DNA of 64,000 nucleotides from Eilatimonas milleporae (GTDB lineage Bacteria > Pseudomonadota > Alphaproteobacteria > Sphingomonadales > Kordiimonadaceae): the NCBI RefSeq assembly GCF_003688555.1, contig NZ_REFR01000014.1, positions 1-64,000 on the forward strand, read 5' to 3'. Below the pieces are notes generated by a model. That model searched no databases. It had not been told where the DNA came from and saw only the letters and a list, made by a program, of their open reading frames with translations. Position 1 is the first letter of the stretch. Each line of letters opens with the position of its first letter. Positions 43,497 to 51,189 of the stretch are shown one piece after another. The translations under genes were made by a program, and so were the position numbers.

Positions 43497-44864
43497 CTAA
43501 AGCGAGCGATTCAATTCCGTCGCCTGGGACGGTTCGCCGAAGATATAGCCCTGTCCGTATTCAAGGCCAAGGTCCAGAACCTGCAAAATCTCCCCCTCGG
43601 TCTCGATATGCGTGGCGATCAGACGGATGCCCCGCAGACGCAGGTCCGCCATGACCTCTTTCAGATTGCCCGGCTTCAGTTCGCGGGTCAGCGTTTTCAC
43701 GTCCGCCTTCATGTAAGCGATGCCGTCCTTGGCCATGGCGGCAAAATCGGCATCAAAATCCCTGGCGTGATCGAGCGAAAAGCGGAACCCGCGCCGCCGC
43801 AGCTGTTCCAGGTTGGTGCGGATCGTATCGTCCAGCATGATCCAGTCATCCTCAGTGATTTCAAAGACCAGTCGGCTGGAAAATTCGTAATTGCTCGTCA
43901 TGAAATCGATCAATTGGCTGAGAAATTCGCCGTCCTCCATGCAGGCCCGTGACAGATTGCAGAAAAAACGGATATCGGGCCGGCGCGGCCCAAGACGGCG
44001 GACAAGCTGTATGAGGCGAAACAGCAAAAGATTGTCCAGCGTCCCGACAAGGCCGCGATCCTCGGCCAGCGGCATGAACTGACTGGGCAGTACGACACCG
44101 CCGTCCTCATCCCGGACCCGGGAATAGCATTCATAATGAACGGTGCGGCGCGACGGCAGGGCGACAATGGGCTGGATATAAAGGTCGACGCGATTTTCCG
44201 ACAAGGCATCGCGGAACAGGTCCAGAAGCTTGCCCCTGTTTTTGACGTCAATGACAGGCGCCGGCTGTGTTTCACGCGCGGACGGGGGCTGCGGCTTGCG
44301 GTCCTCCTCCTCGGGCGCGGCGTCCTGGGCAGCGCTCTCGCCGGACACCGAGGCCCCGGCGGGCGATTTGGCCGCAGGTGCCTTTTCCCCGGCTTTTTGC
44401 TGGGACGCCGGCTTTGCCGCCTTGTCTTTCGCGGTGGAAACCGGTTTCTGCGGCGCTTTTCCGGCTTTGTCGTCCGATGGGTCCGGCATTGCTTTCAAAT
44501 CAAAATGCGCCTGCCGGTGAATGACCTGTTCCAGAAGGGTTTTCAGAAGGCTCAGTTCGGAAATGACCTTATCGGATTTTTGCGGCTGCCCGGCCTGGGC
44601 CTTGACCGTGCCGCTCAGGGTTTCCGTCTCTTTCAGAAGATGGGCGATCTTCTGCTCCAATTTCGCCACATGCCGGGCCTGCTCCGTGCTGCGCCGGGCA
44701 AGTGTCAGGGTCATTGTGGTCTGCCATGCGGCAAAAAACACCAGAATCCCGAAAACGGTGGCCGTATCCTGGTCGACACCGGCCATGCGCGGCGGCAATA
44801 CCGCTGCGAAAACCCCCAGCAGCGCATAGATCAGAAACAGAAAAAACTGCGTCAAGGCGCGCAT
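43497..44864 (-). CDS. tipF: membrane-anchored degenerate EAL protein, TipF-like
   Basis: About 455 residues: two membrane helices at the N-terminus (FFLFLIYALLGVFAAVL and FGILVFFAAWQTT), a coiled coil, a Lys/Ala/Pro-rich linker, and a C-terminal EAL domain from about residue 210. The layout is that of Caulobacter TipF, a c-di-GMP-binding flagellar placement factor. EAL motif positions are altered: YECYSR replaces the E-A-L stretch but keeps Glu, DDFG is LDHARDF, and the AEGVE site is ATHIE. FEITE, the Asn of FCNLS and QGYIFGEPS are kept. It is probably a c-di-GMP receptor without phosphodiesterase activity. The ATG at 44864 follows GGGGAGG. The symbol is tentative. Confidence 0.75.
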   Translation of the reverse strand: MRALTQFFLFLIYALLGVFAAVLPPRMAGVDQDTATVFGILVFFAAWQTTMTLTLARRSTEQARHVAKLEQKIAHLLKETETLSGTVKAQAGQPQKSDKVISELSLLKTLLEQVIHRQAHFDLKAMPDPSDDKAGKAPQKPVSTAKDKAAKPASQQKAGEKAPAAKSPAGASVSGESAAQDAAPEEEDRKPQPPSARETQPAPVIDVKNRGKLLDLFRDALSENRVDLYIQPIVALPSRRTVHYECYSRVRDEDGGVVLPSQFMPLAEDRGLVGTLDNLLLFRLIQLVRRLGPRRPDIRFFCNLSRACMEDGEFLSQLIDFMTSNYEFSSRLVFEITEDDWIMLDDTIRTNLEQLRRRGFRFSLDHARDFDADFAAMAKDGIAYMKADVKTLTRELKPGNLKEVMADLRLRGIRLIATHIETEGEILQVLDLGLEYGQGYIFGEPSQATELNRSL

Positions 44865-45027
44865 CGACCTCCCCTTCAGGAGCCTTTTGTCTGTTTGGCC
44901 TTCGACAGGCATGTTGTCAAAAAACGCAACACTGCGAAAGCCCTATATCCGCCACAGATTCATGCGATTTTCGACATGTCATGGATGTATGGCTGTATGG
45001 CCAAAACCGGATGTACAAAGTTTTGTC

Positions 45028-45062
45028 ATGGTTTTGCACCATGGTTTTAGGCACCATGGGTG
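45028..45062. repeat. imperfect tandem repeat ATGGTTTT(A)GGCACC in a divergent promoter gap
   Basis: ATGGTTTTGCACC, ATGGTTTTAGGCACC and a third partial copy ATGGGTGC follow each other. The last forms the inverted repeat GCACC–AT–GGGTGC. The gap separates the TipF-like gene from the AsmA-like gene. Confidence 0.7.
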
Positions 45063-45114
45063 CGACATACCGGGTTTTGACAGTCTTTCGCACGTTGGTA
45101 TCAGGGAGAATAGC

Positions 45115-45888
45115 ATGACGCGCATCATCACCGTTCTTGTCGCGCTTTTCGTCGTCGCCCTTGTGGTGGTTTACTTCCAATTGAACAACCTGATCAAGAC
45201 AGGCGCCGAAACGGCGGGACCGGATCTGTTGCAGGTCGATGTGGGGGTCGAGGCCGTCGATCTTTCGCTTTTCTCCGGCGAGGCCACTGTCAGGGGACTG
45301 AGCATCGGCCAGCCCGACGGCTTCGGCGAGGGGCCGATGGCGTCGCTGGGACAACTGGATATGAAGGTCAGGCCCGCCACCCTTCTGAGCAACCACATCA
45401 TCATAGATCATATCGTCATCGATGCGCTGCTGCTGGATGCCCGGCTGAAAAGCGGCGCCAGCAACTTTCAGGCCCTGCAGGAAAACATCGCCAAAATGCT
45501 GCCGGCGGAGCCGGCCGCCGCGCCCAGCGAAACGGTGCTGACCATCCACCGGATGGAAGTGAGCAGCCCTCGGGTCAAGCTGGACAATGAGGGCATGATC
45601 GATGTGAACGAGGACATCACCCTTGCCGGCTTCACCCTGACCGATCTGGGAACCGATGAACAGGGTCTGGCCCCAGGCGAAATCGCCCGCCACGTCATGG
45701 ATGTGCTGGAGCCGCAGATCGCCAAGGCGATGATAGAGGCCGGCATGAAAAACCAGTTGAAGGACCTGGGCAAGGATCTGGGAAAATCGCTGGATGAGGA
45801 CACCCGCCAGAAACTGGAAAAGGGGATTGGCGGCGTTATCGGCCTGCTCAAGAAAAAGGACAAAGCGGACGACGGCGGCAACCGCTGA
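45115..45888 (+). CDS. AsmA/DUF748-like single-pass membrane protein
   Basis: About 257 residues. One N-terminal membrane helix (ITVLVALFVVALVVVYFQL) is followed by a beta-rich periplasmic part: AVDLSLFSGEATVRGLSIGQPDGF, LGQLDMKVRPATLLSNHIIIDHIVIDALLLD and VLTIHRMEVSSPRVKL. This is the repeat pattern of AsmA-like proteins, which are thought to bridge lipids between membranes. Compared with AsmA proper it is short. The C-terminus is amphipathic and Lys-rich. The ATG at 45115 follows CAGGGAGAA. The stop is followed directly by a 15-bp perfect stem-loop. Confidence 0.75.
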   Translation: MTRIITVLVALFVVALVVVYFQLNNLIKTGAETAGPDLLQVDVGVEAVDLSLFSGEATVRGLSIGQPDGFGEGPMASLGQLDMKVRPATLLSNHIIIDHIVIDALLLDARLKSGASNFQALQENIAKMLPAEPAAAPSETVLTIHRMEVSSPRVKLDNEGMIDVNEDITLAGFTLTDLGTDEQGLAPGEIARHVMDVLEPQIAKAMIEAGMKNQLKDLGKDLGKSLDEDTRQKLEKGIGGVIGLLKKKDKADDGGNR

Positions 45889-45890
45889 AA

Positions 45891-45934
45891 CCGGCCATCG
45901 GCGCGCGGCATCCGACAGCCGCGCCGATGGCCGG
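45891..45934 (+). terminator. 15-bp perfect stem-loop after the AsmA-like gene
   Basis: CCGGCCATCGGCGCG at 45891–45905 is perfectly complementary to 45920–45934, with a 14-base loop. It begins two bases after the stop codon and has no T-run, so it could end or stabilise the transcript. Its last four bases (CCGG) are shared with the next palindrome. Confidence 0.6.
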
Positions 45935-45952
45935 TGACTGACCAGTCAGTCA
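45935..45952. promoter_or_regulatory. 18-bp palindrome, candidate operator (site 1)
   Basis: TGACTGACCAGTCAGTCA is an 8-2-8 inverted repeat (extended to 12-2-12 at 45931–45956). The identical 18 bases occur on the other strand at 63616–63633. Length and symmetry fit a TetR-type operator. It lies about 120 bases before the SCP2-domain gene. No TetR gene is in the window. Confidence 0.55.
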
Positions 45953-46071
45953 CCGGCCGGCTCTTGCAATCGTTACGGCAGTCGGCATTATGCGTTGCGA
46001 CATATGCGCAAGGGAGCCTAAGCACCGCCCCCATTTGCCCACACCACACCTCCAGAGAGGAAAAAAACATC

Positions 46072-46371
46072 ATGACACTCGACGAACTGACCACCGAAAT
46101 CCGTAATCGCGTGGGGGCCCATTCACCGCTGAGCGCCATCGTCAAGTTTGACTTCGGTGATGACGGCGTCATCCGTATTGACGGCAAGGCGTCGCCGACC
46201 GTCGTGGACAACGCCGACAGCGACGCCGACTGCACGGTCAAGGTTTCCAAAAGCGATTTCGGCGAAATCGCCTCCGGCAGCCTGAACGCACAAATGGCCT
46301 TCATGACCGGCAAACTGCGCGTTGAAGGCGATATGAGCCTGGCCATGCAATTGGGCAGCATTCTCGGCTGA
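46072..46371 (+). CDS. SCP2 sterol-binding domain protein
   Basis: 99 residues forming one SCP2 (sterol carrier protein 2) domain: SPLSAIVKFDFGDDGVIRIDGK, DADCTVKVSKSDFGEIASG and AFMTGKLRVEGDMSLAMQLGSIL are the family pattern. Such stand-alone domains bind lipids or acyl-CoA in the cytoplasm. The start at 46072 follows AGAGAGGAAA. The gene stands alone, with the two inverted repeats at 45891–45956 upstream. The ligand is unknown. Confidence 0.92.
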   Translation: MTLDELTTEIRNRVGAHSPLSAIVKFDFGDDGVIRIDGKASPTVVDNADSDADCTVKVSKSDFGEIASGSLNAQMAFMTGKLRVEGDMSLAMQLGSILG

Positions 46372-46522
46372 TCCCCCGAAGACCCAGGCACCAGACCCAG
46401 GCACCCGCCGCGGTCCCGCGGGACTGCGGCGGACCGACAGGCCGGTCCGGTTATGAGCCATTGGTCTGCAACCGTTACCCTAAGAACCGCCCATAGCCGC
46501 CCATAACGACTGAGCCCGTTTC

Positions 46523-47065
46523 ATGCTGGACAAATTCCGGACCTACGCAATCGGTTTGAGCGCGATCGTTTTCATCGCCGGCATCGCTTTTTACGCTTAT
46601 GTCAGCATGGGTGGCGGCGGCGGCCTTTTTGGGGAGCGCGGCGCCGCGCTCACCGATGTGGACTTCGCAACGCTGGACTATACCGGCGATGACCCCGCCT
46701 ATCTTCTGTGTCCCGCTGATCTGTGCGGCACTGCGGTTCCGGATGCCGATGCACCGGTTTTCAATGTCCCGGCGCAAACCCTGCGACGGGCCGTGGCCGA
46801 TTTCACGGACAATATGCCCACCATCAACACGTTGCGGTTCGATCTTGCGCGCAATCAGTTCGACTTCACCGAGCGCCTGCCCGGACAGTCTTTTCCCGCG
46901 GCCATCACCGTTCGCATTCTGGAAGGGGGACGGATCGCAAGCGGCTTGCCCCGGTCGCGCCTGGTCATATACAGCCGCCAGCCGGTCGGACAAAGCAGCA
47001 AGCAGGATCACCGCGACAGGGTTGAACGCTGGCTGCGCCTGATCGAAGCCCGCCTGACAGGATAA
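46523..47065 (+). CDS. DUF1499 family protein with membrane anchor
   Basis: 180 residues: a membrane helix (AIGLSAIVFIAGIAFYAYV), a Gly-rich linker, then a DUF1499 domain with YLLCPADLCGT at its start and an aromatic/basic C-terminus (RVERWLRLIEAR). The conserved CPxxxC beginning is typical. Location is probably periplasmic. The function of the family is unknown. It lies 151 bases after the SCP2 gene in the same direction. Confidence 0.8.
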   Translation: MLDKFRTYAIGLSAIVFIAGIAFYAYVSMGGGGGLFGERGAALTDVDFATLDYTGDDPAYLLCPADLCGTAVPDADAPVFNVPAQTLRRAVADFTDNMPTINTLRFDLARNQFDFTERLPGQSFPAAITVRILEGGRIASGLPRSRLVIYSRQPVGQSSKQDHRDRVERWLRLIEARLTG

Positions 47066-47137
47066 ACACGGTTTTGCACAGGGTCCCGGCCTGCCGGCCT
47101 GGCATTTTACGGCGGGTTTCGCACCGCCCCACCGCGA

Positions 47138-47668
47138 TCAACTGACCGCGCGCTCCGTCCCGGCCAGTGCCGGCTGCGGGCTAAAACGGGCCAGGGCCGC
47201 GAGACTGCGGGCATCCCGGCTGCCCTTAAGATAAGCCGCGTGCGCCTGGTCGAGACGTGAGGGGGCCGGATTGTGCCGGGCCACGATGATTTCCCGGGTC
47301 TGTACCTCCGCCAACAGAAAGAGCACGCTGCCGGCCAGGCTGACGGGATTGGTAAAGCCCGCCACGGGACGGTGCGGACCGCCGGCGACCGGGGCCTGCA
47401 TGCCGATCCGCTGCCTGCCGTCCGTGTCCGTGAGGGGCGCGTCGCCCACGATATCCGATATATTTGCACTGGAAGGTCCGGATGTGCCGGCACCGCCGGT
47501 CACGTCGCCGCCGTCATGACGCGGCGCAAGTTCGGCGGCGAAAAGCGTGCCACGCTCTATCAAAGCCGGCCCGCCCTCCCGGTCCGCGACGCCGCGCCGT
47601 CTTCCTTCGTCCGCACGGGACTGTGAAGGAGGGGACGGCGCCCTCGGGGCAAAAGCCGCCTCCGCCAT
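47138..47668 (-). CDS. hypothetical protein, uncertain
   Basis: 176 residues, no recognised family. The N-terminal half is low-complexity (Arg, Gly, Pro), while the C-terminal half looks more like a folded protein: FTNPVSLAGSVLFLLAEVQTREIIVARHN, followed by LDQAHAAYLKGS. There is no strong ribosome-binding site beyond GGTGCAGGCGG. It is the longest plausible frame in an otherwise gene-free stretch of about 800 bases (47066–47888). Other frames there give no known protein either, so this may be a real lineage-specific gene or non-coding DNA. Confidence 0.4.
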   Translation of the reverse strand: MAEAAFAPRAPSPPSQSRADEGRRRGVADREGGPALIERGTLFAAELAPRHDGGDVTGGAGTSGPSSANISDIVGDAPLTDTDGRQRIGMQAPVAGGPHRPVAGFTNPVSLAGSVLFLLAEVQTREIIVARHNPAPSRLDQAHAAYLKGSRDARSLAALARFSPQPALAGTERAVS

Positions 47669-47888
47669 ACCGCCTGCACCCTGTTTTTAATGCACCCAGG
47701 CGGAATCTTAAGGCAACAGGGCCGCAGGGGCCATGCAAAAGCATGTTCCGGCGCCCGATTTATACATAGTGCGACTGGAAATCGACCGCTGGCCTGTGCT
47801 ATCGCTCGCCGCAGACATCAAACCGGATGTCCAAACCAACGGCGCGATACGGTTTGGCACCGGATGACACGAGTGACACGAGGGGCTC

Positions 47889-48860
47889 ATGGATACCAAT
47901 ACGCTTGCCATCTATATCCACGAACTGCGCAATCAGTGCCTGCACATCCAGACGGCGTACGATCTGTTCAACCAGGCCGCCCGCAACAGGGCGGGATCGG
48001 GTATTCTGTATGGCGGCCAGTTGGTGTTGAGCTCGGCAAGTCAGATTTCATCCATTCTGTGGCCGAGCCGTGCCCGTGCGCGCGGACGCGGTGACTCCCT
48101 GCGGTCGGTCCTGAAACTGACGGAAAAGCACCCGCTGAACGACCGCCGGCTCAGCGAACTGTGGGAACGGTCCGACGAAAAACTGGAAGAATGGATCGCG
48201 CGGACCAAGGGCAAACAGGTGGCCTTCGACTTTGTCGGCGACCCGACACAGCTTGGCGACGGTGTCGGCGACGACTGCATTTTCCGGGGCTACAATCCGA
48301 ACACCCGCATCTTTTACCTGCGCGGGGTCGCCTACAATCTTCAGGCACTGGCCGACGCCATTTCCGATGTCGGCGGACGTGTCAATGCCGTCTACAAACA
48401 GCTTTTCCCGGAACAGGCCGCGCGTGAGGCCGAGGCCGCCGCCCGCGCCGCCGAAGCCCAAAAGGCCGCCCAGGAACAGGCCGCTCAGCAACAGGCCGCT
48501 CAGCAACAGGCCGCTCAGCAACAGGCCGCACAAGGACAGGCTGTCCAGCAACAGCCGGCACAAACAACGGGGCAGGCGGATGCAGGCGCCGACGTCGCAC
48601 AGACAGCGGCGGCGCAGGAAGCCCCTGTCCCCATCGACCTGACGGACGGTTCAGAGAACGGCGGTGCACAGAACGACGGCGCCGGTGAAACGCCGGCCAA
48701 AAAGACACGCACCGCGAGCCGCAAAGCCCCGGCGAAAAAGACCGCTGCGGCAAAAGCCCCGGCAAAAAAACCCGCAGCGAAAAAACCGGCTGTCCGCAAA
48801 ACGGCGGCAGGCAAAAAACCGGCCACCGCGAAAGCGGACAGCCCAAAGGCGGAGAGCTGA
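47889..48860 (+). CDS. unknown protein with AAQQQ repeats and histone H1-like Lys/Ala tail
   Basis: 323 residues. Residues 1–170 look folded but match no family I know (YIHELRNQCLHIQTAYDLFNQ, QVAFDFVGDPTQLGDG, GYNPNTRIFYLRGVAYNLQALADAI). From about 175 to 225 the chain is a helical Ala/Gln/Glu-rich stretch with a 15-bp DNA tandem repeat (48474–48548) encoding AAQQQ units. The last 70 residues are rich in Lys, Ala and Pro (PAKKTAAAKAPAKKPAAKK), like histone H1-type tails of bacterial nucleic-acid-binding proteins. Binding to DNA, RNA or a polyanion is likely for the tail (inference). The start at 47889 follows ACGAGGGGCTC. Confidence 0.75.
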   Translation: MDTNTLAIYIHELRNQCLHIQTAYDLFNQAARNRAGSGILYGGQLVLSSASQISSILWPSRARARGRGDSLRSVLKLTEKHPLNDRRLSELWERSDEKLEEWIARTKGKQVAFDFVGDPTQLGDGVGDDCIFRGYNPNTRIFYLRGVAYNLQALADAISDVGGRVNAVYKQLFPEQAAREAEAAARAAEAQKAAQEQAAQQQAAQQQAAQQQAAQGQAVQQQPAQTTGQADAGADVAQTAAAQEAPVPIDLTDGSENGGAQNDGAGETPAKKTRTASRKAPAKKTAAAKAPAKKPAAKKPAVRKTAAGKKPATAKADSPKAES

Positions 48861-49042
48861 CAGACCCGGCGCCCGGTTACGGGCAGTGGGCCGGCTGACA
48901 GAAACCTGACCGGTTGTCGTCCATCCATGGAAAATGCCCATGCATCGAAAATCATCGTCCTTGGCTCTTGGATTCCGGCTCGTTTTTGATTAAATATCAT
49001 CATATCCGGTATTGATAAAATACATGATGCGGAGATCAAGGG

Positions 49043-49408
49043 ATGATTGCACGGCTGGCCATGGGCGCATTTCTGCTGGCAGGACTGGCGGAACTCCAAA
49101 CCGATTCCGCTTTTGCAACCGATTGCGGCGAACCGCCGATGCAAGGTCCGATCATCCCCAAGGGGGAAACGGCCACGCCGGACGACCTGCGCGTGGCACG
49201 GGAATCCATTGTCGTCTATTCCGGCAAGGTCGATACCTATCTGACCTGCATGGATCGGCGCGGCGCGCAATTGTCGCCTTACATGACCAAGGAACAGCGT
49301 TCCCGTTATGACGAGGATCTGAATGCCGTTCACGAAAGACGCCGGCAGGTGCAACTGGACCTGAACGAGCAGATTCGCGTTTGGCGGCGCAATCGCCAGA
49401 ACGGCTGA
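49043..49408 (+). CDS. hypothetical exported protein
   Basis: 121 residues. The N-terminus is a signal peptide (LAMGAFLLAGLAELQTDSAFA), and the mature part begins TDCGEPPM and contains a helical segment rich in charged residues (YDEDLNAVHERRRQVQLDL). Two Cys residues in the mature part (TDCGE, LTCMDR) could form a disulfide in the periplasm. No named family is recognised. The ATG at 49043 has GGAGATCAAGGG upstream. It ends 31 bases before a strong terminator. Confidence 0.72.
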   Translation: MIARLAMGAFLLAGLAELQTDSAFATDCGEPPMQGPIIPKGETATPDDLRVARESIVVYSGKVDTYLTCMDRRGAQLSPYMTKEQRSRYDEDLNAVHERRRQVQLDLNEQIRVWRRNRQNG

Positions 49409-49439
49409 TATTCCGCCGCCAGACTATCCAGGACAAAAC

Positions 49440-49467
49440 GGCGCCCGGTTTTCCGTGGCGCCTTTTT
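49440..49467. terminator. strong terminator, possibly bidirectional
   Basis: GGCGCC–CGG at 49440–49448 pairs with CCG–T–GGCGCC at 49453–49462 (one bulge), followed by TTTTT at 49463–49467. On the other strand the stem is followed by GTTTTG, so it may also serve a minus-strand transcript. Confidence 0.88.
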
Positions 49468-49619
49468 CATGACGGCCGGTTTCTATGTGCCGGTGCTTTG
49501 CCGCCCCGACAACCTGCCCGATACCGTTTGCCGCGAACGCCACAGCCAATAATAATGGCCAATAATAGTAGACCGGCAAGTCCAGTTTCATTGACAAGGC
49601 CGTACCCCCCGCCCATCAT
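49467..49619 (-). CDS. possible 50-residue membrane protein
   Basis: A short frame of about 50 residues starting MMGGGYGLVNETG with one convincing membrane helix (GLAGLLLLAIIIGCGV) and a basic tail (RGKRYRAGCRGGK). It ends at the bidirectional terminator of 49440–49467, which would be explained by a minus-strand gene here. There is no strong ribosome-binding site and no family known to me, so this is a tentative call. Confidence 0.28.
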   Translation of the reverse strand: MMGGGYGLVNETGLAGLLLLAIIIGCGVRGKRYRAGCRGGKAPAHRNRPS

Positions 49620-49701
49620 CACGCCACGGATCCATCCGCGCCCCGGACAATGGGCGCACATCAATGAAAACGCAAATTGGTCAACCAGGGGAGGGAACGC
49701 C

Positions 49702-50841
49702 ATGCTTGCCAAACGGACCGTTTACGACGAAGAACATCATATTTTCCGCGATGCCGTCCGCAAATTCTATGAGCAGGAAGCCGCCCCCTACCGCGAGGAC
49801 TGGTCCAAGGCGGGCCAGGTTCCGCGTGACTTCTGGAACAAGGCCGGGGAAGCCGGACTGCTGTGTCCGCAAATGCCGGAGGAGTATGGCGGTGTCGGCG
49901 GGGATTACCGTTTCAACTGCATCGTCAATGAGGAACAGGCCTATAACCGCGCCGGCGGCGCCGGGCTGGCCGTTCACAGCGATATTGTCGCGCCCTATCT
50001 GCTGAATTACGGCACCGACGCCATCAAGAAAAATATCCTGCCGAAAATGGCCACGGGCGAGATGGTCGGCGCCATTGCCATGACCGAACCCGGCACCGGC
50101 AGCGACCTGCAAGGGGTGCGCACCACCGCCCGGCGCGAAGATGGCGAGTATGTGATCAACGGATCGAAGACCTTCATCTCCAACGGTCAGAATTGCGACT
50201 TCGTCATCGTGGTGGCCAAAACCAATCCGGAGGAAGGCGCGAAGGGCACAAGCCTGATCATCGTCGAAGCCGACAGGCCCGGCTTCCGCCGTGGCCGCAA
50301 CCTGGAAAAAATCGGCCAGCATTCCTCGGACACGTCCGAGCTTTTCTTCGACGATGTGCGGGTGCCGGTGGAAAACCTGATCGGCCAGGAAAATGCCGGC
50401 TTCGTTTATCTGATGCAGGAACTGCCGCAGGAGCGGCTGTCTATCGGTGTCATCGCCATGGCCGGGGCACAGCGCGCCTTCGACATCACCAATCAGTATA
50501 TCAGGGAACGTCACGCGTTCGGAAAACCGATCGCCGCGTTCCAGAACACCCGTTTCAAAATGGCGGAAATGAAAACCGAGCTCGAAGTCGGCTGGGCGTT
50601 CATCGACCAATGCCTCGGCCGCCATATCGAGGGCAAACTGGATGCCGTCGGCGGTGCCATGTCAAAACTGTGGTGCAGCGAACTGCAGGGCCGGATCGCC
50701 GACCAGTGTCTGCAACTGCACGGCGGCTACGGTTTCATGGCCGAGTATGAAATCGCCCATCACTTCACCGATGCCAGGGTCCAGCGCATCTATGGCGGCA
50801 CCTCGGAAATCATGAAGGAACTGATCAGCCGGTCCCTTTAG
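49702..50841 (+). CDS. acyl-CoA dehydrogenase
   Basis: About 379 residues with the full ACAD fold: N-terminal helices (REDWSKAGQVPRDFW), the flavin region AIAMTEPGTGSDLQGVRTTA, ISNGQNCDFVIVVAKT, and the C-terminal RHAFGKPIAAFQNTRFKMA and QLHGGYGFMAEYEIAHHFTDARVQRIYGGTSEIMKE, whose Glu in the last segment is the usual catalytic base position. It oxidises an acyl-CoA to the enoyl-CoA and passes electrons to ETF. Chain-length preference is unknown. The ATG at 49702 follows GGGGAGGGAAC. The reading frame is open upstream but has no further features. Confidence 0.95.
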   Translation: MLAKRTVYDEEHHIFRDAVRKFYEQEAAPYREDWSKAGQVPRDFWNKAGEAGLLCPQMPEEYGGVGGDYRFNCIVNEEQAYNRAGGAGLAVHSDIVAPYLLNYGTDAIKKNILPKMATGEMVGAIAMTEPGTGSDLQGVRTTARREDGEYVINGSKTFISNGQNCDFVIVVAKTNPEEGAKGTSLIIVEADRPGFRRGRNLEKIGQHSSDTSELFFDDVRVPVENLIGQENAGFVYLMQELPQERLSIGVIAMAGAQRAFDITNQYIRERHAFGKPIAAFQNTRFKMAEMKTELEVGWAFIDQCLGRHIEGKLDAVGGAMSKLWCSELQGRIADQCLQLHGGYGFMAEYEIAHHFTDARVQRIYGGTSEIMKELISRSL

Positions 50842-51001
50842 ACTGGGACGGCCGCGGGAGGGACGGCCTGTCGGACTTGGCGACACCGCACCGCGTGTGC
50901 TAGGGGCGGGAGACCATCCTGGAAAGGTGCGGCCCCGCCGCATCTTTTCACGGCTGGCCTGCTCTTATGATCAACCGACACGCACTGAACCGGAAACGAC
51001 C

Positions 51002-51181
51002 ATGGCGCTTATGAAAGTCACCCTTCAGGCAACCCTGAAACGCGGCACCTTTTACTGGGTTGCCGACGTCGACGCCGATACGGAAGACGAGGCCGTTGTG
51101 GCGGCGGAAAATCTGTTCCTGGCGGAACTGGAAACAGCCGCCGACTGGTCCTTCAATGATTATGACGTCAGCCCTGCCTGA
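51002..51181 (+). CDS. small conserved-type hypothetical protein (59 residues)
   Basis: 59 residues: MALMKVTLQATLKRG, then FYWVADVDADTEDEAVVAAENLFLAELE and a DWSFNDYDV end. The even alternation of hydrophobic residues suggests a small beta-alpha-beta fold. No family name is known to me. The ATG at 51002 is preceded by GGAAACGACC with a modest GGAAA. The frame is open further upstream but without coding character. Confidence 0.65.
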   Translation: MALMKVTLQATLKRGTFYWVADVDADTEDEAVVAAENLFLAELETAADWSFNDYDVSPA

Positions 51182-51189
51182 GGCAGGGC

